Source: Tetragonia tetragonoides
Taxonomy: Eukaryota; Streptophyta; Magnoliopsida; Caryophyllales; Aizoaceae
Assembly: GCA_038025085.1 (NCBI GenBank)
Contig: CM076140.1
Span: 39,803,501 to 39,867,500 of the forward strand
Direction of reading: 5' to 3'
Length of the DNA stretch: 64,000 nt
Shown piece by piece: positions 12,321 through 24,339 of this stretch. The notes under the pieces are model-generated. The model had not been told where the DNA came from. It searched no databases and saw nothing but the letters and a program-made list of their open reading frames with translations. How positions within the stretch are numbered: position 1 is the first letter of the stretch; each line of letters opens with the position of its first letter. Both the position numbers and the translations under genes were made by a program.

Positions 12321-12394
12321 TTAATCCCAAGTAGTTTGGTAAGGCAAGGTAATGTGTTTGATTTCCCATCCCTCAGGTCTTACAATTGGCCACT

Positions 12395-12570
12395 TCTAAG
12401 AACTATACTAGCCCCTTGATGATGCTACGTTGATATAGCCAATGTTTGCGCGGATTGTTCAATTAGTCTAATATATTCACTGTTGAAAACAAAAGTTCGA
12501 ATATGATATAGCGGAAGGTGTCTCGACCGCCATTTATTGACACCTTCCATTTGTTTTCCTCAGCAAAAAG
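12395..12570. repeat. Dispersed repeat, related copy at 29400-29560
   Basis: This shares blocks with 29400-29560: 'gaactatactagccc', 'tgctac(a/g)ttga', 'gatatagc(a/g)g(g/a)aggtg' and 'cgccattt/cgtcattc' in the same order. The internal 'gttcgaatatg' could be a degenerate B box, which would make it SINE-like, but no clear A box or tail is seen. Confidence 0.55.
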
Positions 12571-12807
12571 TACCAAGTACCATACTATCAAGGACTCAAG
12601 TCAAGTACCAAACTACAAAGGAGCCGAACCGCGAATTTGAAGCACCATCTTGAAAAAAGAAAAAGATAGTAATAAGAGGAAAAAAAAAACGTAGTAATAA
12701 GAAGAAAAAGAAAGACAATAAAAAAGAGAGAGAGAGAGAAAATCTTTTGAAAACCCCCAAACAGGAAATAACCTCGAACGTCATTCCCCATCCGTCAAAC
12801 TTTCTAC

Positions 12808-12840
12808 TCTCTTTCCCTCTCTCTCTCTCTCTCTCTCTCC
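12808..12840 (+). promoter_or_regulatory. CT-rich leader tract of the ESD4-like gene
   Basis: A (CT)n/CCCT tract lies about 255 bp before the ATG at 13096, the usual place for a pyrimidine patch around the transcription start or 5' UTR of plant genes. A possible 5'-UTR intron runs from 'ccg|gtaaaa' (about 12947) to 'attag' (about 13060). Confidence 0.45.
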
Positions 12841-13095
12841 GCTGTGCTGAGTATCGACTTTCGATATTCTGAATTCGACAACCTCTGTTCAGATTGTTTC
12901 AAGGGTTCGTACGACATCAAATGCACTTGGTTCAATCGAATTACCGGTAAAATCTCAATTGGGTTTTCGAATTTCTTTGATGATTCTCTCATTAGGGTTT
13001 ATATCGCTATATTATGTGTATTATCATTGTCTATGACATTCGGTGAATTGGTGATTATTAGGTAAATAGATGCTGTTGGTGTTTGGTTTCTGTCA

Positions 13096-16000
13096 ATGGG
13101 TGCTTTAACTAGTAATCGTAAACGTAATACGGATGAATGTTGGAAACTACACAGTCCATCTCCATCGTTTAGTGATAATATTGATAATTCTCAGAAATAT
13201 TGTGATTTTAGTCAATTAATCGATACCCGTTTATCGAAAAAGCCTAGGGTTTCGTCTGTGATTGATAGCTCTGTGAAGGTGGGTTCAAATTTGAATTTGA
13301 ATCTACCATCACAAAGTAGTACTGTTTCGAGGTTACATAGGTATCCGGAGCCTACTGGGAAGCTTCGGAGGGAGGTTCATGCTCCTTGTAGGGTTTCTAG
13401 ATTCGGGCTTTCGTCTAGTTTAAGTAGTAGTAGTGGGTTTAGGAGTAGTAGGGTTAGTGGGTCTTCGGAAAAGGCGGAGCGAATGGGGAATGCACTTAGG
13501 CTTGATATATTGAGGCTGAAGTATGAGCAGGCGAAAGAGCGGGCCTTTAGTGTTTTGCAACACGTGTCTGAGCCTGAGCGTAAGAAAGAAGATGTGGGTT
13601 TCGATGATTGGAGAAGTGATGTGGAGATTATTGAAGATGGAAAAGGAGTAAGGTCAGGGGTTTTTGACGGCCAAAGAGTGGAAGAACCTGATGGGTTAGC
13701 GATACTGCTGGAAAGTGAGAAATCGAAGGGGAAGGCATTGGAAAATGGAAATATATTGGCTTCTTCCTCAGGGTGCACTCAGACGTTAAATTCTTTATCG
13801 CTTGATCGCAAAGCATATGAGAAGAGTGTGTACAAAAAATTGCTGGAGAATGTAGAAAGAAGTCATTCCAATAAGCTGAGGAGTTTGAAGTTTGAAATTG
13901 ACTCAGAAGAGGCTAGATGGCATTCTATACGGGCTTTGCGGTCTTTGAGGAAACCAGAGGAGGTGAAGAAACTTGTGGAGGTGGGTTTTGTTTGCTATGG
14001 CTGTTATACATTTCTTGTCTATTTATCATAGAAGACAAATTGACTCTGTTGCTATGACTGTAGGATTCATATCATAAGCCTTTTGTGCCTCTCACAGAAG
14101 AGGAGGAGAAAGAGGTTGCACGTGCCTTCTCAAATTCTAATAGGTACTGTCTCAAACTTGGATCATCTAGTATATAATGGAAGCTTAGACTGGTATAACA
14201 TTGTTGTTTGTTCCTCTGCAGAAGAAAGGTTCTGGTTACTCATGAGAACTCTAATATCGAGATTACAGGACAAATTATGCAGTGTTTAAGACCAGTTGCA
14301 TGGTTAAATGATGAGGTGACTCCCTTTCATCCCTCTTATCTCCATATTTTTTACTGACAGAGTTATGAGCTTATGTCAAGCATGTTGCTGACTTATCACC
14401 TATGATTTACGTACTTTCTGCTGCAGGTCATTAATGTATACCTTGAACTATTGAAAGAGAGAGAAAGAAGAGAGCCAACAAGATTTCTGAATTGTCATTT
14501 CTTCAGCACTTTCTTCTACAAGAAGGTTAGTTTTATTCTCTTTATTGTCTTTGTGTTAAGCTTGTAATTATAGTCGTCCTATAGTTTCAACTTTCTTTTT
14601 TTTTTTTTTTTTGCTTAAAAAGAGTACATCAAATAAATTAGCTTGTAACCAAGCGAGAGCGCATAGCGCCTACAAGATCCAAGTCATAATAGCTTTTACA
14701 AACCACAGGAATAGTACTAATTTTAACTAAACTATTCAGTGTGACATCAGTTTTCATTGCAAACTTAGCAAGGCTATCCGCTAGCTCGTTTTGTTCCCTA
14801 AAACAACCAAGGATCTTCAGCTGCGCCGAGTTCCTCATCATTCCCTACAATCGGAAATCAAGTTAGATAAGCAATGATTTTTTGAGCTGGTTTGAGTAAT
14901 AAGCTCAACCGCTTTATGACAGTCCGAGATGATATTGATATTGTGGTCATTGCTGTCCTGCAACAGTTTTAGTGCTTCTCTAATAGCTGGTAACTCTGCT
15001 GTCAGTGCATCCTTTGCTCTTATCTTCATGAAGAACCCTTCTTGCCACACTCTGTCATGCCCTCTGATTACACCTGCTACAGATGCAACATGTTCCCTTC
15101 CATCAAAGGAAGCATCCACATTCAAATTCCTCCAGCCATGGATGGGTGGTTCCCAAGTGATGAGAATTTCTTTTTTGGTTCTGACTTTGTTGAGTGGGTG
15201 CTGCTGGGAAGTAAAGAACTCCCACGCTTTCGCTTTGGTGTGTTTAAGCCAAATGTCAGGTGGGGTGGTGTTGTTACCAAAGACTCTATCATTTCTCTGT
15301 TTCCAAATGTTCCAAATGATGAAAGAAAAAAGGATAGGCCATGGGAGAGAGTCAAATGTGCAGGTAGAGGTAAGGTTGTCATAGAGCCACTCTTTCAAGT
15401 TATCACTAAAGAAGGTATCAGATAAGTCAAAAATTTTCCATAGAAGAGAAGTGTTTGGACAATCTCTCAAAATATGTAAAATATTCTCAATGCTATGGTG
15501 ACATAATGAACAGGAAGAGCTAGGCATCATTCCCCAACCAGGATATCCATATAAAAAATTGGATTTTTTGGATGAGTAGGTAGTTTCCATATCCAAGAAA
15601 GATCTACATCATTACAACCATTTTTAACCAAGAGATCATAAGCTTTTTTTGCATTGAATTTCTTATCATCAGCAAGCAGACAAACAGGGAAGTCATTAGA
15701 CTCATGCAAGGGAATAGGAACAGTTAGTATTGTATCTTTAACAAATTCTGGAAGTAAGACAAAGCATCGAGATACCAATGACCAGCCACTATGTACTCAG
15801 CAACTTTTCTATACAAATCACCATTTAAGAAGGGGCCATGGATAAGACTTCTAAGAGGTCCTAGTCCAGTCCAATTATCATTCCAAAACTCAATATCTTT
15901 ACCATTACCCACAATCCACATTGAGTTATCCTGAAAAAGTTGCCACCCTTTCTCAAAATTTTGCCAAATGTGCGATCCATTTTTGAATTTTGTTGGTTGT

Positions 16001-19000
16001 TTTTTCCTCCAAACATTTTTGCTCTTAAGCACTTTATTAGCCATAGTTTCAACTTTCAACTTTCATTTAGTCATTTAGAGGATACTCTGAATTAAAATTT
16101 CGCTATTGCACAGTGGCAATTTTTTTTCAACTTTCAGCTGGATTTACCTACATATGCTATAAGATAATGCTTCTGGAATCTGGATACTTGTTGTATGGGG
16201 TTTATTTGACACTCATTGTACTATATTTCACTGCTCATCTGCACGTAACAACATATCAAGGTTGTGGCATTATCTTGCGCAATTTATACCGCTTGTTTGT
16301 CCTTATGTCATGATGTTGGGAAATTTTAGCCATATTTCTATTGACATGGGCTTTTATACTAAAAGTTCCTGTTTCATTGTTATCATATCAACCTTGATGA
16401 TTCTATTTCTGCTGTATTGCTTTCCTATTTTTGCAAACTCTTTTTTAGCTTCAGACTGTAGATAGGTTTTGCTTTGTACGTGGCTCTTACATGGTCTTCT
16501 TCTTGTTCATCAGCTTCTAAACCCATAAAATAGCCCTAAAAGCACTTTGTTACAGTATGTTTTGTTCCTTTACCCAACAAAGTTAACCTGTAGATGCTCT
16601 AATATAATGGCTATTCTATGTGCACTCCTCTTCAAGCATCATGAATGGCTTCACCATATTTATGAAGCCATCCACAGTGCAATTAGGAGGTGAAATCTTA
16701 GCCTCCGCACTCTTCAAATACATCAGCAAACTTTAGGAGACAGCACTTTATTTGTCTGTGGACCTGCAACCTTTTTATCCAAAACCAGTCCTTAGAAAGA
16801 TTTCACCACATAAGGGACTTTGAATTTCAATATGAAATTGGCTGTGTACCCAGAAAATGAAAGCTGCTAGTCTTCGCTCGCTCCCTGTTCAGGGTAGAAT
16901 CCATTACCATTGAATGCCTTTGTCAAGCACGGGGTTATGGCCGAAAGCGGGAGCTTTTCCCTACTGAAAGTGCAATTCTTTTTCTCCGAAGACGTTTTAC
17001 CGTAGTGGGAGCTCCAAATGGTTCTCGCTCCGAAGACGTTTTACCGTAGTGGGAGATCAATGAAATTGGGCTTACTTTGGAACTACTTTATGGTAGAGGA
17101 GTTCTTGTCGTTTCGGCTTCTTCTGTTTTAATAAAATAGCTGAAGAAATACACGAAATCATAAAGTACTATATGTACCAGTCGCTTGTTAATATACTGCA
17201 CCACGGATATAAGTGATATCAAAAGTTTAATAACTCACATCAAATGCTTTATACGTTATAATTGATAAAACTTGGCAAGAGCCTCTAGACTGTAGTTCTT
17301 TAGTGTAGCTTCCTTGAATGATGTTGATTTAACATAGTTGGTTTTTGATGTAAGTTATGGCTGGTTATTAGAGATAAACATAAGTCTTTTGATGTTAGTT
17401 ATGAGGCTTTTGATGTCACTTATATCCGACGCACTTTTAATCTAGTTTGCCACAGGTGCATGTAATAACTAATTCATTCGTGCCCAATGTAACCTATTCT
17501 TCCAAGTAGCTAACGTAACTTGTTTCCTAGATGAATTGGATGCTGAAATTATCATACAAACAAGGAAAAATGGATGGCAACCATCTCATATATGGAATAC
17601 CACGTCTTGCATGTTACCACCTTTTGCTTCCACATCTCCTTTAAGAGCAATTGCCTCCTTGTGTTGAATATGTGTATCTTGTCCGAGAGGGGAGGATGAT
17701 ATCAAGGTGGGTATAAACATGTTATATGTTTGATTTGGTTTTAGTTACCAATAAGTGGATCTGAGAAATATTTCAGGGGTCCAAGTTCGAGTCCCCTCAA
17801 GGCCACTGGAAGTTTTACCGGTCGTTAACTTCAGGGCCCATGGGATTATTCAAGCAAATCTTGGACACCCATGTTCTTAAAAAAAAAAAGTTGCAATGAG
17901 TGTATGTCTAGTGTTTGAATTTATCTAGTAAAATTGCCAAACTCACTATCTTGCTCAAAATTACCCTACGTTTTGCACTTTACTGTACTTTCTTCAATAT
18001 TTAACCCAAAATAGACCTGAAAGGGGCGAGTCACAAAGGTACTTGCTGCTCAGTTTTAGATATTTGTTTGTTGTACTCTCTCCCCCTTCCCCCCCCCCCC
18101 CCACACACCCCAAAAAAAAGAAAACTGCTCCTTTTTCTGGAATTGGCTCTGTATAGTTTTCTGTCAAGCGACTGTATCATTGAGATTTCAGAAATTCTTG
18201 ATTGTGGGTGCAGCTGATTGGTGGGGGCAATGGCTATGATTATAAATCTGTTAGAAGGTGGACCTCTCAAAGGAAGCTTGGGTATGGACTGATGGACTGT
18301 GACAAAGTAATGAAACCTTGCTCTTAGTTTGGTTTCTTTGTGAATTGTTTTGTGTGTTTGCTGACTTGAAGTTCAAATGTCTTAGATTTTTGTGCCTATC
18401 CACAAAGAGGTGCATTGGTGCTTGGCGGTCATCAACAAGAAGGACAAGAAGTTTCAGTATCTGGACTCACTGGGAGGAATAGATCCGCATGTTCTGAATG
18501 TTTTGGTATGTGGCTATTTATAGTTCATTTGTTTGCCCGTACGCCAAGGACAGACAAATATTTTATGAAATAAAAGATTGCCAGTGTGGATTTTAAGGCT
18601 GTGCATCCCTCTTTCTCCCTCTTTCTGATTAAGATAAGTGATTTCACAGTGTGTAATCTCATGCTCCAGTTTTTATACTTTTAGCCCAATCTATATAAGT
18701 GCTGTTTAGGTTCAGGGAACTGTACGTCTCACTGCTGAAATTACAGGTTCAGACCTGTGCCTCCAAGTGAGCTGGATATTCCCCTTCTCCCCTGGGGGAT
18801 GGAGGAGGATTATTCTCAAGAATCCATATATGGGGCCATATCCTTAATATACTGTTGAAAAGGAAAACAAGAATAATATATGAAAGTTTTTGCTAGCACA
18901 CCCAAATCATTATTGGCTTTTGTACATGGTTATTCATCTTCTGACATCTTAGCTTTGATATATGAAATGCGTTCTGATGCATGTTTGTCATACTTGATAC

Positions 19001-22000
19001 TTCAATGCTTTATTTGTTTTCATGTGAGTTTGATAATTTCTCTTCTACTTGTTGTTTATTTGTAGGCTAGATATTTTGTGGATGAAGTGAAGGACAAGAG
19101 TGGGCAGATCATCGATGTTAGTTCATGGGACCGTGAATATGTAGATGATCTTCCGGAACAAAAGAATGGGTAATTACTAACTTTGCCTCGGCAGATAGGT
19201 TTTACTTTTTGTTATCACAGCACACAAGGTTCACCTATATGCTTTATTGCTTCTTATTATGCACATCTCTGTTCCCTGGACTCGGCAAAAATGGCTGAGT
19301 ACCCGTGTCGACACGACATGACACGGATACCGGTACGAGATCCGAGTCCAGCGCGTCAATTTACATTCCGACACGGCAGATTGTTGTGTTAAGCAGAGGA
19401 GAGAGAAAGATCAAAGGATGAGAGAGGAGAGAGAAAGAGAAGACTGAAAAGATGAAAGAGGAGAGAGAAGGTTCAGCCTTCCAGGTGATTCGGCATTGCT
19501 GGATCGCTGATACTTCGCCATTGTTGCTCTTTCTCTCTCGTCTAAGTCTTCTCCATTTCTCCTGAGTCCTGACTCCTGAGCGGCGCTAATAGTTAGAGAG
19601 AAGTAGGGTTTACACTTTACCCTCTGTCGTGTCTTTTCTCTCTCACGTGCGTTTTAAGTAGGTCACGTGAACTTAAAATTCTGAAGTCAGGGAATAGTTT
19701 TAATCAAATCTAAGTGGGCCTTGACACTTAAGGCCCATACAGTTAAATATAAACTAGTATGGCTTTTGACTTAAGGCCCCAATCAATGAAATACAGTACT
19801 CTGATCACTATTTCTCAACTTAAAAGTAAATTATTATTTCAGAAGTCTTTAAAAATAAATGAAAAAAAGGATAAATATTTTGTGAATAAAGGATCCCCGC
19901 ACCCGTGTCCAAATTTAGGACAAGGTCCGTGTCCCAATTTTTCAGCCAAGGCGAGTCCGACTCTTGGATATGCACCCGTACCCGAGTCCATGTAACATAG
20001 ATGCACATTAGGGCACACTTTTCTTTTCCTGGGAACTATACATGCTTGTAATTTCTAATATTACAACCTTTGATGCTAGTGTTAATAGTTAGGGGTAAGG
20101 CTACATCAATGATACATGTTGATCTCACTAGGATTTATGTCGAGGATCACACGAGGAATCTTTGATCTCTCTAGAATCATCAATGTCGGGGTTCACACTG
20201 GTATTTTTGTTTGTTCATTGTGCAAATTTCATATATGATAGGGTTTCGATGATTGAGTGCTGTTGCTTGGGGGAAAGAAAGAAGGAAGATTAAGGTGTAA
20301 CCAATGTATTAAAAAGCGCGCCTGAGGCGCGCCTAGGCGCACGAGGCATGAGGCGCAGCAGCCCATCACTTTTTGAGGGTGAGGCGAGGCGATTTCACCG
20401 AGGCGCACTTGAGGCGAACCGAGGCGCACCTGAGGCGCATCTGAGATAGATTTTGATGAAAAAAATGTTTATTTTATAGCATTTCTTCTGTCATACACTA
20501 GTGCGCCTCACCTCACTGAGGCGCGCGCCTTCGCCTAGCGCCTTGCGCCTAGACTCTATGGACCTCTATCGCCTCATTGCGCCTCGCGCCTTTTAATACA
20601 TTGGGTGTAACTACTAGTGGGGAGGGAGGGAAATTTAGAAGTAGACAGAAAGATGAGAGAAACAAAGGGGGTGGAAAACTAGACAAAGTGGAAACCTTGA
20701 AAAGGAAATTTCGGTGTAATTCATAACATTCAATTATGGTGATCTATTGCAACTATTGGTTTCTACGCTGAGTATACCATAATATCAGTAGTTGAAATAA
20801 AACCTCCGTGCTAAGCTGGTCCTGGACTCATGGTCTCCTGGTTTGTTCCAAATACCCACTGTGAACCTGGCAGGGTATTAGGATGCAACCTTACTCCTAA
20901 CTAGTAGAGAGGCTGTTTGTTGAGAAACTATATGTCGATCTATTACGGGATAAATTGTTAGACTTGGAAGGTGTTGACTTCAATTTAATGAAGAACTGCT
21001 TAAGCATATCTTTTTTTGGACACGTTACATATCTTGAGTTTCGGATTAGACTATTCGATTGGCACAAGTTCATGGGAATAGCTTGTTCATTTGGATCAGG
21101 GATTCAACAAAACGGCTTCCTCTTTATGTTATGCTGAAATTCCTTTGCCCTCTTTTGACAGATGAGCTACGGCTGCTTACCTTCAACTTTTTTGTGATTT
21201 GTATTGTTCATAGAAGCTTGAAAGTGATTTATGTTCTACTTTGAGCAGGTTTGATTGTGGGGTGTTTATGATCAAGTATGCTGACTTTTACAGCAGAGGT
21301 ATGGAGCTCCAGTTCAGCCAGGTAGGTTATTCTGGGGTGTTACTGCGTTGTCATTTCTATTTAGAATTACGTAGATTTCAACCTTTGTTATATGGTAGGA
21401 AACTGGAAGAATCTTTAGGAAAAATCTTTTTCTTCATAAGATGATTAGCAAGTTCTTTCCTCTCAAGAAAGTCTATTATCCCAAATATACTTTTCTCCAT
21501 CTACTCGGCTCTTTAAATATGTTGCAAGCTAACTTGGATAGCTGCTCTGTTTATTTTACTCGTATCATTCATCACAGTTGAAGAAATTCTACTTTTCTTG
21601 GAAGAAATCTCCTGATTTTGCATTTCCATGTATCCTTCTTTGTATGTAGGAGAAACGGTGCTTCTGTGTTGTTTTAGGATTCAATTTACCTCTTCCGTTT
21701 CTTTGCAAACATTGATCATAACTAGAGTCATGTTTATCAATCTTATAATATTGATACACTTTCTTGTACATCCTCATTTGTTTAGTTAATTGCTTTGCAC
21801 CTCCTATGAGTATGATGTGTTTTTTACGTGAACGAACAAAGGACTTGGAGCAGGACATCAGTGGGCAGTTATCTTTTCTGCCATAAAATCTCAGAAATCA
21901 CCTTTCCCTTTTCCATTTATGATAATGATATCCCTAAACATATAAACTTATATAATGTATGCCAGATTATGCTGACATTATTCATTTGCCTTCCATGATA

Positions 22001-22251
22001 GCACACGTTCTCTTTATATAATGGTAGGTAAAATTCAGTTGTTAATAACACAGTAACACTGACAATGCGTAGTCTAAGTCTTGTCTTAAAATCTATGTAT
22101 ACTTCTTTAAAGTGGTATGAATTTCATCTTATGATATGTGTAAGCCTTCATGTTTTTGACTTTTCTTTTTTTGTTCTTTTCGTCTTAGGAAAATATGCCA
22201 TATTTTCGACTTAGGACAGCGAAGGAGATTTTGAAGCTAAGAGCCGATTGA
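13096..22251 (+). CDS. ESD4: ESD4-like SUMO protease (Ulp1/C48 family), 9 exons
   Basis: Exons are 13096-13980, 14064-14143, 14222-14315, 14427-14525, 18214-18306, 18386-18505, 19066-19169, 21249-21321 and 22189-22251, all GT-AG with consistent phase, giving 536 residues. The N-terminus (MGALTSNRKR) and the basic, Ser-rich, coiled N-terminal half resemble Arabidopsis ESD4. The C-terminal ~210 residues are the Ulp1 cysteine protease: PVAWLNDE (substrate groove), His in EVHW, Asp in YLDSLGG, Gln in LPEQKNG and Cys in FDCGVF; all four catalytic positions are intact. The protein ends in RLRTAKEILKLRAD, a family hallmark. It should process SUMO precursors and remove SUMO from targets, probably at the nuclear rim as for ESD4 (family knowledge). 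The fourth intron (3.7 kb) holds an antisense LINE, and the seventh (2.1 kb) two hAT-like elements. Orthology to ESD4 rather than its paralogue ELS1 is not proven. Confidence 0.93.
14596..16042 (-). mobile_element. 5'-truncated LINE with RNase H domain, 15-bp target duplication
   Basis: The minus strand encodes, in broken frames, the C-terminal part of a plant L1-type ORF2. It carries IVGNGKDIEFWNDNW (about 15920), a zinc-knuckle region with CSLCHHSIENILHIL (about 15500), and an RNase H domain beginning LNVDASFDG with AELPAIREAL, SDCHKAVELI and ELADSLAKFA. A poly(T) run (poly(A) tail on the minus strand) starts at 14596. The 15-bp atagtttcaactttc occurs exactly at 14581-14595 and 16043-16057, so both ends are defined. 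It is inserted antisense in intron 4 of the ESD4-like gene and is dead through stops and truncation. Confidence 0.95.
16645..16671. other. Short perfect hairpin in intron 4
   Basis: ATGGCTTCA at 16645-16653 pairs with TGAAGCCAT at 16663-16671 across a 9-base loop. It lies in the ESD4-like intron; no function is evident. Confidence 0.6.
16984..17055. repeat. 28-bp direct repeat
   Basis: The 28-bp block beginning ctccgaagacgttttaccg occurs at 16984-17011 and again exactly at 17028-17055, with 16 bp between. It sits in intron 4 of the ESD4-like gene. Confidence 0.9.
17203..17429. mobile_element. Candidate MITE with 21-bp inverted repeats
   Basis: GGATATAAGTGATATCAAAAG at 17205-17225 is mirrored at 17407-17427 with a single mismatch. 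Internal 'ttttgatgt(a/t)agttat' motifs repeat as subterminal copies. I could not settle a target duplication (both sides show 'gcac'), so the superfamily is open. Confidence 0.65.
17775..17890 (+). mobile_element. Probable tRNA-derived SINE fragment
   Basis: A pol III B-box-like stretch 'ggtccaagttcgagtcccc' at about 17780-17798 is followed by a 90-bp body and an 11-A tail ending near 17889. A clear A box is not seen, so the 5' side may be truncated or diverged. Confidence 0.5.
19267..20000. mobile_element. Non-autonomous hAT-like element, 734 bp, 8-bp target duplication
   Basis: The termini are CTCTGTTCCCTGGACTCGG and the reverse complement of CTATGTTACATGGACTCGG, 16 of 19 matching. The 8-bp ATGCACAT flanks both sides (19259-19266 and 20001-20008). 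Internal 'ccgtgtc', 'cgagtcc' and 'acccgt' motifs are characteristic of a widespread plant repeat. No transposase frame is present. It lies in intron 7 of the ESD4-like gene. Confidence 0.88.
20302..20603. mobile_element. GC-rich fold-back MITE, 302 bp, 8-bp target duplication
   Basis: The ends are CAATGTATTAAAA and its perfect reverse complement, followed by long arms rich in 'gaggcgc' and 'gcgcct'. The 8-bp GGTGTAAC flanks both sides (20294-20301 and 20604-20611), consistent with a hAT-type MITE. The arms could fold into a long GC-rich hairpin in the ESD4-like pre-mRNA. Confidence 0.9.
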
Positions 22252-22825
22252 TGATCTGCATAATCCATTCCTGATGGTTGGATGTTGCCCTATTGGTGTT
22301 ACCTTTATCAGCTCCAGATGGACAAATAACTATTCAGAGAAGTATCCAGTTTGTCTGAGAGACCAATTTGAGCCATGGTAAATCTTGGGATATTTGATTG
22401 GACTGGAAACTGGAAAGTGGCAAGTGAAGAAATATACGCGAAGTTGCATTATGAGGCAGGCCTGATTTGTTTGTATGTATAGATATATACTCTATAATGT
22501 GGGTGCACTCTTGGCTTATAAATCTTTGTCAAGAGTTGATGAGGGTCTTCTCTCTCTCTACACCCCTCTTATTAAGATTTGAGAGCGAATTATGAGCTCT
22601 GGCCTTCTTTTGTGGTGGTTTCTCAAATTAAAATTTAGTCTTTTGATTTCTCATCAGTTGCTAGTGTAGTATCTGTAGGACGATTTACTTGTTCTCAAAT
22701 CAGAGTTCTGACTTGTAGAAATGGTCTCAACGTTACGTTGTGAGCTTCAAGGGTGGTTTCGTGAATTTTTTTCATATTAACACACAATGTAATGTCTCGC
22801 ATCGAACATAATCTTATCCTCAATA

Positions 22826-23073
22826 ATATATAATTTCCCACATGCCATAAATATGTGAATGACTTATATTTAACCAATTATATGGTTTTACTATGCTTGT
22901 ATAGTAAGTGTCATATTTACTTTACTATGCTTGTATAGTAAGTGTCATATTTACTTGCCTATAAATAGGCCAATGTTGTAATGAGAAATCGCAACTGAGA
23001 AAAAAAGCAAGTGAATCAGTTAAAGCTTTCACTCCTACTTTGAGTCTCCCCTTTTCTAAGCTATCTTTTAACA
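22826..23073 (+). repeat. 5' LTR of the copia element
   Basis: It matches the 3' LTR but carries an extra 34-bp tandem copy of the 'ctatgcttgtatagtaagtg' block (first copy at 22891, second at 22925). A TATA box (TATAAATA, 22960-22967) precedes the expected RNA start. It ends 'cttttaaca' like the 3' LTR. Confidence 0.92.
22960..22967 (+). promoter_or_regulatory. LTR TATA box
   Basis: TATAAATA within the palindromic 'gcctataaataggc', present at the same place in both LTRs (about 27967 in the 3' copy). Confidence 0.65.
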
Positions 23074-23259
23074 CGTTATCAGCACGACCTAGCTCCAAAC
23101 TTCAAAATGTAAAATACAAACTCATTCCAAAATATTCTAAGTTTTGAAGTATTATGGTCTGTAGATATCGAATATAATTCGGATCCTCTACATCAGAAAC
23201 TCAAAACTAGATTATTAAATATTCTAGCCATATAGTTTTACGTTAGTTTTGATACCACT

Positions 23260-23628
23260 ATGAGTCACCAAAGTAATGGGATCAACACTGTCGTAACCGG
23301 TATTTACTACTCACCCGTATACCTCATTATTGAGCGAAACCACGTACCTTTCGGTACCGTCCCTTACCCGAATATCATACCCCAACCACAACCAAATCTC
23401 ACGTCGACTAGTACGTCGACGTCTGCAGAAGCCTCTCGAGCCAATGAACCGCAACCACCACCTCATAAACCTGTTTTTTTAAACCTGAACGACAACCCAG
23501 TAGAGCCGAGGCTCGACCGTTGTCAAGATCTAGGTCCGTCCAACAAAAGAAAACAAGAAAAGGAAGAGGGCGAGATCGGCTCTGCCGAGATCACCTCACC
23601 GGTTGCCCCAAAGAACCCGAAAATGTGA
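23260..23628 (+). CDS. Leader ORF of 122 codons between 5' LTR and gag
   Basis: An uninterrupted frame (starts MSHQSNGINT) lies between the primer-site region and gag of a copia element in which gag and pol are broken. The product is Pro/Thr/Ser-rich in the middle (PQPQPNLTSTSTSTS) with a charged C-terminal part (NKRKQEKEEGEIG) and no domain I recognise. It could be an accessory element gene, a captured host exon or chance. No function is claimed. Confidence 0.4.
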   Translation: MSHQSNGINTVVTGIYYSPVYLIIERNHVPFGTVPYPNIIPQPQPNLTSTSTSTSAEASRANEPQPPPHKPVFLNLNDNPVEPRLDRCQDLGPSNKRKQEKEEGEIGSAEITSPVAPKNPKM

Positions 23629-24339
23629 GCCGCCATCATGTACAGTGCGGCTCCAATCTGAGTCATTATCCAACCCACAAAATCCAAATGACCAACCACC
23701 AAAATAGGTGATAATTAGTCACAAATAAAATCGAAACCGAAAACAACAGTAGAAGAACAAAGTACAAACGGTACTGATCACTAAAAAAAATGTAGTGTGT
23801 CAGTGAAATGTTGAAAAAAAGGGTAGAAATTGTGCACGTGAAATAACTTTGCAAGAATGAGCTTTGAGTATGAAAATAGACAATGGCCCACAACATTAAA
23901 TGAATGTTGGAAGTTTGACCATAAATTAATAAGTTTACGTATTTGACTTTGTTTGACTATTTGGATCAATATTTTGTGTACCAATGACGTATTACGTCAA
24001 ATATTTACTAGTATATTTGATAACTAATATATGTTCTCCAGGATCTTTGAGATAAAAATTTATCTGTTTTATTCGTTGAAATTAACGTTTGTTCTGCAGG
24101 TTCCATTAAAGCAAACGAAGAAAATGTTTATTGATTAGCCAAATAAACAAGAAAATAAAATTGTTGTTTATTTTATATTTTGTGCCAACGGGTTTTCGAA
24201 TCCTTGACTTTTGACTAAGCGTCAGGAGTCTCGGGCCACTACGGCTTCATTCCCATGGTGATATTCAACTGCATAATAATTTATTTATAACAAAAGGTGT
24301 CTTAAATTTTTATTAACTTTAATAATTTGTTTCTAATCA

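Noticed and set aside
14929..15425. Two + strand frames of 127-151 codons
   Set aside because: Shadows of the minus-strand LINE ORF2/RNase H region.
17775..17800. tRNA gene
   Set aside because: Only a B-box-like stretch; no cloverleaf or acceptor pairing. SINE is the better reading. The same applies to 42204, 44790 and 52400.
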